Origin: Burkholderiaceae bacterium
GTDB lineage: Bacteria > Pseudomonadota > Gammaproteobacteria > Burkholderiales > Burkholderiaceae_C
Direction: 5' to 3'
DNA length: 64,000 bases
NCBI GenBank assembly: GCA_030695205.1
Contig: JAUYTN010000033.1
Coordinates: 310,001 to 374,000, forward strand
Under the pieces are notes generated by a model. The model was not told where the DNA came from and searched no databases. It was given only the letters and a program-made list of their open reading frames with translations. Positions 7,304 through 15,407 of the stretch are shown here, piece after piece; the stretch's first letter is position 1, and each line of letters begins with the position of its first letter. Position numbers and translations under genes: made by a program.

Positions 7304-9775
7304 ATGTCCGACCCGTCCAACCCACCCCACCCATCTGACCAGCAGCCCGCCCCAGCCCCGCTGGCGCGCAGACTTCGTGCGCTCTACCTGGGGCCATGGG
7401 CCTTGCCCGCGCTGGGGGTGGTGCTGGTGCTGCTGGCGGTGTACGTGGGCTGGTACACCCTGACCTCGGCGCGCCAGGTGGTGCGCACCTATATGGTTGA
7501 TACGGCCATCAAGCAGGCGGAATCCGTCTCCCACTTTCGCAACTTCTACGCCACCCAGATCCTGCCCAAGGCACGCGAGGGCGGCATTGGCGTGTCCCAC
7601 CTCTACAAAGAGTTGCCCAACACCCTGCCACTGCCCGCCACCCTGATGATTGACCTCGGGCACTACCTGTCAGAAACCGAGTCCGGCAACCGGGTCGCGC
7701 TCTACAGCGACAAGCCCTTTCCGTGGCGGCTCGCAGAGCGGCAGCTCGACAGCTTCCAGACGGATGCCTTGGCCCACCTGCGCCAGCACCCCGACCAGCC
7801 TTTTGTGCGCGAAGAAACCATCAACGGCCTGGACGTGCTGCGCTACGCCCAGGCCGACCGCATGCTGGGGGTGTGCGTGGCCTGCCACAACAGCATGGCC
7901 GGCTCGCCCAAAACCGACTGGCAAGTAGGCGATGTGCGCGGCGCACTCGAAATCACCATCCCGGCCAAAAGCTGGCAAAGCGCCGCGACCGGTGTGCTCA
8001 ACCGCTCCTTCGCCTTCCTGCTGCTGGTGCTGGCCGTGGGCATGACCGGGGTATGGCTCATCACCCACCGCTTGCAGGCTGCGCTGCACACCACCCGCCA
8101 GCTGTCCGCCGGGCGCGAGGCCGCCAACCTGAAGCTGCGCCAGGAGGTTGAAGAGCGCCAGGCCATCGAGCGCCACCTGCGCCTGAGCGAGTCCAAGCTC
8201 AACAGCATCTTCAATTCGGCCCCCGAGGGCATCGTTGTCATCGACACACAGGGCACCATCATCCAGGCCAACGTGGCCGCAGCCACCATGTTCGGTGTCG
8301 AGCACGCCGAGCTGCTGGGCCAGAACGTGGGGGTGATGATGGCGCACGAGCACCGCGCCCGGCACGCCCAGGACATAGCCACCTACCTGCGCACCGGCGT
8401 CTCCCACATGCTCAACCGCCCCCGGGTGGTGGAGGGCTGCCGCCGGGACGGCACCCGCTTTCCCCTGCGCCTGTCCGTGACCGAAACCCGGGTGGACGAC
8501 GAGTTGTACTTCACCGGCGTGATGCAAGACTTCACGCACATCAAGGCCAACGAAGCCCAACTCATCGAGGCCCGCAACAAGGCGGAAGTGGCCAACCGGC
8601 TCAAAGGCGAATTTCTGGCCAACATGAGCCATGAGATACGCACCCCCATGAACGGCATCGTCGGCATGACGCAGCTGGTGCTCGACTCCGAGCTGCAGCC
8701 CGAGCAGCGAGAGCACCTGACGCTGGCCAAAGACTCGGCCAACCACCTGCTGCACATCATCAACGACATCCTGGATTTTTCAAAAATCGAGTCCGGTGCG
8801 CTGGAGCTGGAGCCCGCCTGCATCAGCCCCGAGCAAATCCTGCGGCACACGGTCAACTCGCTGCTGGGCATGGCCACCCAGAAGGGACTGGCGCTGCGGT
8901 ACACCTGCAGCCCGGCGGTGCCCGAGCAGGCCATGGCCGACCCGGTGCGCCTGCGCCAGATCCTGACCAACCTGATTGGCAACGCCATCAAGTTCACCCA
9001 TGAGGGCGAAGTGGCGGTGCACATGGATGCGGACCCTGCCACCGCCGATGGCTGCGTGGTGCTGCGTGTGCAGGTGACCGACACCGGCATTGGTTTCGAC
9101 CCGGCCAAGGCCGAGGCCCTGTTCAGGCCTTTCGAACAGGCCGACGGCACCATCACCCGCTCGTATGGCGGCACAGGGCTGGGGCTGGCCATTTCGCGCA
9201 GCCTCGTCACCCGCATGGGCGGCAGCATCTCAGCCACCAGCACCCCCGGCCAGGGGGCCACCTTCAGGTTCAGCGTGGTCTGCCACCTGCCGCAGGGCAT
9301 GGAGGCCAGCCCCACCCCTGGCGCGGCGGTCGAATCCCGTGCCCCAGCCCAGGGTCTGCACATTCTGTTGGCCGAAGACCACCCCATCAACCAAAAACTG
9401 GCGGGGCTGCTGCTGTCCAAAATGGGCCACCACTTCACCCTGGCCGAAAACGGACTGCAGGCCCTGCAGGCGCTGGAGCAAGGCAGTTTCGACCTCGTGC
9501 TGATGGACGTGATGATGCCGGAAATGGACGGCCCCACCGCTGTGGCTGAACTGCGCCGACGCGAGGCAGGCACCGGCCAGCACCTGCCGGTGCTGATGGT
9601 CACCGCGCACGCCATGACCGGTGACCGCGAACGCTTCATGGCCAACGGGGCCGACGGCTACGTCTCCAAACCCATCTCGGCGCACACGCTGCAGGCCGAG
9701 ATGGCCCGCGTCATGCACCTCGTGGCGGGCCAGGCCAACCGGCAAACCAGCGGTCGGGACAGCTCGCCTGGCTGA
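7304..9775 (+). CDS. Hybrid histidine kinase with haem-c (Tll0287-like) sensor domain
   Basis: An 823-residue membrane sensor. The domains in order are: TM1 (about 31-52); an extracytoplasmic Tll0287-like/DUF3365 domain with a covalent haem motif C191-V-A-C194-H195; TM2 (about 233-253); PAS; HisKA with phospho-acceptor H443 in SHEIRTPMN; HATPase with intact N, G1 and G2 boxes; and a receiver with D735 in LMDVMMPEMDG. The attached haem suggests redox, O2 or NO sensing in the periplasm. The output is phosphotransfer to an unidentified partner; no cognate regulator with a DNA-binding output is adjacent. It starts 16 bp after the LysR gene. Confidence 0.88.
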   Translation: MSDPSNPPHPSDQQPAPAPLARRLRALYLGPWALPALGVVLVLLAVYVGWYTLTSARQVVRTYMVDTAIKQAESVSHFRNFYATQILPKAREGGIGVSHLYKELPNTLPLPATLMIDLGHYLSETESGNRVALYSDKPFPWRLAERQLDSFQTDALAHLRQHPDQPFVREETINGLDVLRYAQADRMLGVCVACHNSMAGSPKTDWQVGDVRGALEITIPAKSWQSAATGVLNRSFAFLLLVLAVGMTGVWLITHRLQAALHTTRQLSAGREAANLKLRQEVEERQAIERHLRLSESKLNSIFNSAPEGIVVIDTQGTIIQANVAAATMFGVEHAELLGQNVGVMMAHEHRARHAQDIATYLRTGVSHMLNRPRVVEGCRRDGTRFPLRLSVTETRVDDELYFTGVMQDFTHIKANEAQLIEARNKAEVANRLKGEFLANMSHEIRTPMNGIVGMTQLVLDSELQPEQREHLTLAKDSANHLLHIINDILDFSKIESGALELEPACISPEQILRHTVNSLLGMATQKGLALRYTCSPAVPEQAMADPVRLRQILTNLIGNAIKFTHEGEVAVHMDADPATADGCVVLRVQVTDTGIGFDPAKAEALFRPFEQADGTITRSYGGTGLGLAISRSLVTRMGGSISATSTPGQGATFRFSVVCHLPQGMEASPTPGAAVESRAPAQGLHILLAEDHPINQKLAGLLLSKMGHHFTLAENGLQALQALEQGSFDLVLMDVMMPEMDGPTAVAELRRREAGTGQHLPVLMVTAHAMTGDRERFMANGADGYVSKPISAHTLQAEMARVMHLVAGQANRQTSGRDSSPG

Positions 9776-9794
9776 GCCCTCCCGCAGCCACCGC

Positions 9795-10217
9795 TCACTC
9801 CACCATCAGCCGCTGGCCAGACACAGCCGCTTTTTTGGGCAGCGTCAGCGTCAGCACGCCGTGCTCGCACTTGGCTTTCGCAGTGGCGTTGTCAATGTCC
9901 TGCGGCATCTGGAAGCTGCGCGCCACCGAGCCGTAGTAGCGCTCGCTGCGCAGCACCTTCTCGCCATCGGTCTCGCTGTCGTGCTGGCGAATCTCGGCCC
10001 GCAGGGTGACCACATTGCCATCCACCTGCACATGGATGTCCTCTTTGCGCACACCCGGCACCTCGGCCTGCAGCAGGTAGGCCTGGGGCGTCTCGCGCAC
10101 CTCGACCTTGATCTGGGCGGGCAGCGGTTCACCGTGCAAGGGTTTGACAAAAAAGCCGGGCGCAACGTCGCGGAACAAATCGTCGAACAGGCCGGAACGG
10201 GTCATCATCTGGTTCAT
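9795..10217 (-). CDS. Hsp20/alpha-crystallin family small heat-shock protein
   Basis: A 140-residue small heat-shock protein with a full alpha-crystallin domain (about residues 40-135). It includes the conserved A-x-x-x-G-V-L motif, here EHGVLTLTLPK. Such proteins form oligomers that hold unfolding clients for the DnaK system. ATG 10217 is preceded by AGGAG, fixing the start. A heat-shock promoter was not identified. The gene is convergent with the hybrid kinase. Confidence 0.92.
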   Translation of the reverse strand: MNQMMTRSGLFDDLFRDVAPGFFVKPLHGEPLPAQIKVEVRETPQAYLLQAEVPGVRKEDIHVQVDGNVVTLRAEIRQHDSETDGEKVLRSERYYGSVARSFQMPQDIDNATAKAKCEHGVLTLTLPKKAAVSGQRLMVE

Positions 10218-10437
10218 CACAGGGCTCCTTTCATCGTGTGGGTGGGTCATGGGCGGCGGTGATGCCATTGCTGCGCCGCTCTCAGTGGAAATAGAGCCGG
10301 TCATGGGTTTTTTCAAGGGCCAATGCATGGGGCTGGCCAGCGTCAAGGCCTTGTTTTCACAGAGGCCTGCAAGTTTCTTCAACCGCGCCGCCGGGGCTTG
10401 GCCTAAACTGGCTTTTTGCGCCCAACCCACCACCACC

Positions 10438-11940
10438 ATGTTTACTGCCACCGTCGAACACGCCGAATCTTTACAGAAGAAAGCAGAGCTTAAAACCCAG
10501 GTGGTAAAAGCGCTGGAGGCACATTTGCCTTCAAGCATGCTGCTCTACCACCTAGAGGACACCGTGCCCTACGAGTGCGACGGCCTCACCGCCTACCGTG
10601 AGCGCCCGCTGGTGGTGGCCCTGCCCGAGACCGAGGCCCAGGTGGCAGCGGTGCTGCGCACCTGCCATGCGCTGCAAGTACCGGTGGTGGCGCGCGGTGC
10701 GGGCACCGGCCTGTCGGGTGGTGCCATGCCCCATGCCTTGGGCGTGACCATGAGCCTGGCCAAGTTCAACCGCATCCTCAAGGTGGACCCCATTGGCCGC
10801 ACGGCGGTGGTGCAAGCCGGTGTGCGCAACCTCGCCATCAGCGAAGCCGCCGCCCCCCACGGTCTGTACTACGCCCCCGATCCCAGCAGCCAGATTGCCT
10901 GCACCATCGGCGGCAATGTGGCCGAAAACTCCGGTGGCGTGCACTGCCTGAAGTACGGCCTGACGGTGCACAACATCCTGAAGGTGCGTGGCTACACCAT
11001 GGAGGGCGAGGCCATCGAATTCGGCAGCGGCGCGCTCGACGTGCCCGGCCTGGACCTGCTGAGCGTGGTCATTGGCAGCGAGGGCATGCTGGCGGTGGTG
11101 ACCGAAGTCACGGTCAAGCTCGTGCCCAAGCCCCAGCTGGCCCGCTGCATCATGGCCAGCTTTGACGATGTGCGCAAAGCCGGAGACGCGGTGGCCGCCG
11201 TCATTGCCGCCGGCATCATTCCCGCCGGACTGGAAATGATGGACAAACCCATGACCGCCGCCGTGGAAGACTACGTACACGCCGGCTACGACCTGACTGC
11301 CGAGGCCATCTTGCTGTGCGAAAGCGACGGCACCCCCGAGGAGGTGGAAGAAGAAATTGGCCGCATGAGCGCCGTGCTGCGCGGCTGCGGGGCCACCGCC
11401 ATCACCGTCAGCCAGGACGAGGCCGAGCGGCTGCGCTTTTGGAGCGGGCGCAAAAACGCCTTTCCGGCCAGCGGCCGCATCAGCCCCGACTACATGTGCA
11501 TGGACAGCACCATTCCGCGCAAGCGCCTGGCCGACATCCTGCTGGCTATCAGCCAGATGGAAAAGAAGTACCAGCTGCGCTGCTGCAACGTGTTCCACGC
11601 CGGTGACGGCAACCTGCATCCATTGATCCTGTTCGATGCCAACGACCCCGACCAGCTCCACCGCTGCGAGCTGTTCGGTGCGGACATTCTGGAAACCAGC
11701 GTGGCCATGGGTGGCACCATCACGGGTGAACACGGCGTCGGTGTAGAGAAGCTCAACAGCATGTGCGTGCAGTTTTCAGCCGAAGAAAACGAGGCCATGT
11801 TTGGCCTCAAGCGCGCCTTCGACCCCGCCGGGCTGCTCAACCCCGGCAAGGTCATCCCCACCAAAAACCGCTGCGCCGACTACGGCAAGATGCTGGTTCG
11901 CGCCGGGGTCATCAAGCACCCGGAGCTGGAGCGGTTCTGA
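10438..11940 (+). CDS. FAD-linked oxidase, GlcD-like (2-hydroxyacid oxidase subunit)
   Basis: A 500-residue protein. The N-terminal FAD-binding type 4 domain has GAGTGLSGGA and CTIGGNVAENSGG, and a C-terminal FAD-oxidase domain has HAGDGNLHP and TGEHGVGVEK. These match GlcD, the flavin subunit of glycolate oxidase, and related D-lactate or D-2-hydroxyglutarate dehydrogenases. The GlcE and GlcF partners are not next to it, so either they lie elsewhere or this is a stand-alone dehydrogenase. The ATG at 10438 gives the normal family length. It is divergent from hsp20. Confidence 0.85.
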   Translation: MFTATVEHAESLQKKAELKTQVVKALEAHLPSSMLLYHLEDTVPYECDGLTAYRERPLVVALPETEAQVAAVLRTCHALQVPVVARGAGTGLSGGAMPHALGVTMSLAKFNRILKVDPIGRTAVVQAGVRNLAISEAAAPHGLYYAPDPSSQIACTIGGNVAENSGGVHCLKYGLTVHNILKVRGYTMEGEAIEFGSGALDVPGLDLLSVVIGSEGMLAVVTEVTVKLVPKPQLARCIMASFDDVRKAGDAVAAVIAAGIIPAGLEMMDKPMTAAVEDYVHAGYDLTAEAILLCESDGTPEEVEEEIGRMSAVLRGCGATAITVSQDEAERLRFWSGRKNAFPASGRISPDYMCMDSTIPRKRLADILLAISQMEKKYQLRCCNVFHAGDGNLHPLILFDANDPDQLHRCELFGADILETSVAMGGTITGEHGVGVEKLNSMCVQFSAEENEAMFGLKRAFDPAGLLNPGKVIPTKNRCADYGKMLVRAGVIKHPELERF

Positions 11941-11979
11941 GCCCACGGGGCTGGGGAGACCACCCACCAGGGGCGTGCC

Positions 11980-14337
11980 TCAGTAGCTCGGGGTGGGCTG
12001 GTGCCGTGCGTAGCGGTTTTTGCCCGCCTGCTTGGCCTGGTACATGGCTTGGTCGGCGTGGCGCATCAGCGCTTGCGGCCCCAAGTCCTCGTCGGGGAAC
12101 AGGGCCACCCCCAGGCTGCACGACACCGCCAGGCTGTGTGCACCATCGGCCACGGGCTGCGCCACCGACTGCAGCACCCGCCTCACCACCTCCTGCCACT
12201 GCCCATCGTCGCTGTGGCTGAGGTCGGTCAGCAGCAGCACAAACTCGTCGCCACCCACGCGGGCCAGGGTATCGGTCTGGCGCAGACACAGGGCCAGTCG
12301 GCGGCAGATTTCAATGAGCAAGCGGTCCCCGGCCTCGTGGCCATACAGGTCGTTGACCGCCTTGAAGCCGTCCAGGTCCAACACCACCAGCGCCACCCGG
12401 GAGCCCCGGCGGCGCGCCTGAGACAGCGCGTGGTCCAGCCGCTCGTCCAGCAAACGGCGGTTGGCCACCCCCGTCAGCGGGTCGTACAGGGCGATGCGCT
12501 CCAGCTCGGCCTCGTGCAGCTTGAGGGCGGTGATGTCCGACAAAATGCCCACGTAGTTTTGCACCACACCGTTGCCAGCCTTGACCGCTGTGACGGTCAG
12601 CAGCGCTGCGTAGGCCGCCCCGCTTTTGTGGCGGTTCCAGACCTCGCCGCGCCAGTGGCCCACCCGAACAAGCTCGCCCCACATGGCCTGGTAAAACTCC
12701 TTGGACTGTCTGCCGCTGGAGAGCAGCTTGGGGTTGCGCCCAATCACCTCGTCACGCGCATAGCCGGTGATGAGCCCAAACGCCTCGTTCACCTCCACCA
12801 CCCGGCTTTGCGCATCGGTGATGCAAATGCCCTCGTGCGCATGGTCAAACACACTGGCAGCCTGGCGCAGGCGGGCCTCGCTCTGGTGCTGGGCCGTCAG
12901 GTCGCGAAACAGGGTCACCGATGCGCGCTGGTCAGACTCTGCGCCCATGGACATGCTGCGCACATCGGCCTCGAACACACTGCCGTCTTTGCGGCGGAAC
13001 ACCTCCACCCCCACAAAGGGTTTGCCCTGCACCGTGGTGGCGTACACCGGGCACTGCTCCAGGCTCAGGTGCTGGTTGTGGGCATGCTGGTGCACCAGGG
13101 CATGCACCTGCTGGCCCAGCAGTTCACCGGCGGCGTAGCCCAGCATGTCGCAGGCCGCCTGATTGACATACAGGGTGTGGCCGCTGTCGTCCATCACGTA
13201 CAGGCCATCGGCCATTCGCTCGGTGATGAGGGCCAGCTCGTGGCTTTGCAGGCGCTGGCGCCGCCACTGCCACCACAGCAGGCCCGACACCAGGCCCAGC
13301 GCCAGGGTCCCGCCCGCGGCCCAGAAGGCCTGGCTGCGACGGCTTTGGGCCAGATCGGCCAGCTCGGGCATGGCCCGGTAGGCCACCACATAGCCAGCAT
13401 GGTGCCCCTCCACGTCGCTGATGGCATGGAAGCTGGCCACCGTGCCCACGCCATCGTGCAGCAACGGCACTGCAAACGCACGCTGGCTGTCCAGTCCCTT
13501 GGCCACCTCGGGCAACCCGGCCAAGACACCGGTCAGGGCCATGGCGCCGTCCGACATGAGGTAGCGCCGGGTGACCCACGACACCTCCGGGTTCTCGACC
13601 ACGTAGCGTTCGGATAGACCCGAGGGCACAAAATGCGTGGCCATGGACGCAAACACCATGTCGGAAGTTACCCGCCGGTCCAACAGCAACGTGATGTGCG
13701 CCTGCGGCAGCAGCTGGCTGATTTCGGTGTGCAGCACCTCAAACGGCAGCGACAGCTCCACACTGCCCAGTGGCCGCCCCTGGTGGCGAACCGGGAACAC
13801 ATGCCGAAAGCCCGGCAACACCCGGCCGCCTTCAAAACCCGCCACCGGCACACCACCTGTGTTGGCCATGCGCACCGAGGGGCGGACCTCAAACAGCGGG
13901 TCGCCAGAGTGGTCGGGCTGGTGCATGCGCAGCCATGAGCGCCCGTCGGACCAGTGCAGGTGCAGCTGGCGCATGCCATCGGCCTCCAGGCGCCGGTAAG
14001 GCTCGGCCAGGTGCCGGTACAGGCGGCCACGCCACAGTGGCCACTCGGCCTCAGGGGCATCGAGTGCCTGGCTCCACAGCTCCAGCGCCTGGGGGGTGAG
14101 CACATCGGTGCGCAACAGTGTGGTCACTTCGCGTTGGTGTGACGCGCCCGATGCCTCGTAGGCCACCGACAGGGCCACCAGGTGCTGCTCGGCCAGCAGC
14201 TGCGCCTCGCCCCCGTAAATGCGGTTGACGGCGTGGTACGCCCCAGCGGCGGCCATGGCCACACCCATCAGCCAGGCCAGCAGGGCTGCCCAACGCGTCA
14301 CCAGCTGCTCCCTGCGCCGACTCCAGCGTGCGGTCAT
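11980..14337 (-). CDS. Membrane diguanylate cyclase with periplasmic sensor, two PAS and GGDEF
   Basis: A 785-residue protein. TM1 (about 15-36) is followed by a large periplasmic sensor region (about 37-325, Cache-like by layout), TM2 (about 335-355), two PAS domains and a GGDEF domain. GGDEF lies at 695-699. The RQTD product-inhibition (I-site, RxxD) motif is exactly five residues upstream, so it is probably an active, feedback-controlled c-di-GMP synthase. Its start overlaps the stop of the upstream PhnD-like binding protein by ATGA, implying translational coupling and a joint sensory role. Confidence 0.9.
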   Translation of the reverse strand: MTARWSRRREQLVTRWAALLAWLMGVAMAAAGAYHAVNRIYGGEAQLLAEQHLVALSVAYEASGASHQREVTTLLRTDVLTPQALELWSQALDAPEAEWPLWRGRLYRHLAEPYRRLEADGMRQLHLHWSDGRSWLRMHQPDHSGDPLFEVRPSVRMANTGGVPVAGFEGGRVLPGFRHVFPVRHQGRPLGSVELSLPFEVLHTEISQLLPQAHITLLLDRRVTSDMVFASMATHFVPSGLSERYVVENPEVSWVTRRYLMSDGAMALTGVLAGLPEVAKGLDSQRAFAVPLLHDGVGTVASFHAISDVEGHHAGYVVAYRAMPELADLAQSRRSQAFWAAGGTLALGLVSGLLWWQWRRQRLQSHELALITERMADGLYVMDDSGHTLYVNQAACDMLGYAAGELLGQQVHALVHQHAHNQHLSLEQCPVYATTVQGKPFVGVEVFRRKDGSVFEADVRSMSMGAESDQRASVTLFRDLTAQHQSEARLRQAASVFDHAHEGICITDAQSRVVEVNEAFGLITGYARDEVIGRNPKLLSSGRQSKEFYQAMWGELVRVGHWRGEVWNRHKSGAAYAALLTVTAVKAGNGVVQNYVGILSDITALKLHEAELERIALYDPLTGVANRRLLDERLDHALSQARRRGSRVALVVLDLDGFKAVNDLYGHEAGDRLLIEICRRLALCLRQTDTLARVGGDEFVLLLTDLSHSDDGQWQEVVRRVLQSVAQPVADGAHSLAVSCSLGVALFPDEDLGPQALMRHADQAMYQAKQAGKNRYARHQPTPSY

Positions 14338-15233
14338 GGCTGTTCAGCCTTGGTCAGCATCGCCCGTACCGGATCAAAGTCGGTGTCGCTCACCCGCTCC
14401 AGCCCATGGCGCAAACCCTCACCCCAGCGGGTGTATTCAGCAGAAGGGGTATCGGCCAACCCGGTCAAGCGCTGCAACGCAGCAGCGGGCACCCGCCCGG
14501 CGTGCGCCACCAGCACAAAGCCAGGCATGGGCTCAGAACGGGCCAGTACCTGCAGCGCCAGGCTGGCATGGCGCAGGGCCACCTCTTCGCGCACCCCTCC
14601 CAGCTGCACCGTTCCCGCCACCACCGCCCGGGCCACCTGGTCATGGTTGCCCAAAAAGCGCGCAGACACCTGCGCCCAAGGCACACCTTTATCGGCCAGC
14701 ATTGCTCGCACCGACAAAGGACCGCAGGTGGACAAGGCGTTGGGCATGCCCACCACCGGCCGGGCAGCGGCATTCAAAGGCAAGCGGTCGTCGGCAAACG
14801 CCACCAACGCGCAGCGGTAGGCAGCTTTGCCATCGGCCTCTTTGAAACGGGCCAGGGGCACGATGAGTTCGGCCGACAACTGCCCCGGCCCCTTGCCCAC
14901 CAGCTCGGCATACGGCGCCGGGCCCAGGTAGGCCAAGTCGATCGCCCCTTGCCGCAGGCCATCGAGCACCTGCTCGTGGCTGGACAGGTAGCGAAACTCC
15001 ACCGGGCGCCCCAGCCACTGGCTCAGATACCCCACCAGCGGCGCGAACTGGCGCACGGTTTCCTCGCCCCCGCTCAGGGGCACTGCACTCAGCCGCAGAG
15101 GCCGCGAAGGCTGGGGCTCAGACGGCAACTCGGCCCAAGCCGGCGGCGCCAGCCACAGCGCGCCCAACAGTGCCAGCCAGCCCCACCGCAACCACGGGAG
15201 CAGACCACCCCCGGCATGAACACCCACGCGCAT
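14334..15233 (-). CDS. PhnD-like phosphate/phosphonate-type periplasmic binding protein
   Basis: A 299-residue exported solute-binding protein. The signal peptide (about 1-34) ends in a PPAWA-E type cleavage site. The mature part shows the PhnD/SsuA/TauA-like fold signature: VEFRYLSSHEQVLDGLRQGAIDLAYLGPAPYAEL. There are no ABC permease or ATPase genes nearby. The gene is translationally coupled to a GGDEF protein, so its role is more likely ligand sensing than uptake. The same fold serves as sensor domain in TtrS-type kinases. The ligand is unknown. The start ATG 15233 has a GGGAG upstream. Confidence 0.85.
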   Translation of the reverse strand: MRVGVHAGGGLLPWLRWGWLALLGALWLAPPAWAELPSEPQPSRPLRLSAVPLSGGEETVRQFAPLVGYLSQWLGRPVEFRYLSSHEQVLDGLRQGAIDLAYLGPAPYAELVGKGPGQLSAELIVPLARFKEADGKAAYRCALVAFADDRLPLNAAARPVVGMPNALSTCGPLSVRAMLADKGVPWAQVSARFLGNHDQVARAVVAGTVQLGGVREEVALRHASLALQVLARSEPMPGFVLVAHAGRVPAAALQRLTGLADTPSAEYTRWGEGLRHGLERVSDTDFDPVRAMLTKAEQP

Positions 15234-15407
15234 CAATTGGCAACTCCCTGACCAACACCCACCCAATGACAAGGGCACCGACGATATGCCAGCGCCCGAA
15301 CCGCTTGTTTGACATCCGACAAAACACGGGCAGATTGTGACCAAGCGCCGCCGCCAGCCACTACAGTGCAAGGTCAGCAGCGCCACGCTGCGCAGTCAGA
15401 CACCACC
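15234..15407. promoter_or_regulatory. Divergent promoter region of the c-di-GMP module
   Basis: A 174-bp gap between two outward-facing coupled gene pairs. A TTGACA hexamer at 15309-15314 on the + strand is a possible -35 for the hemerythrin kinase, but the matching -10 (around 15331-15337) is poor. No clear operator was seen. Confidence 0.35.
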
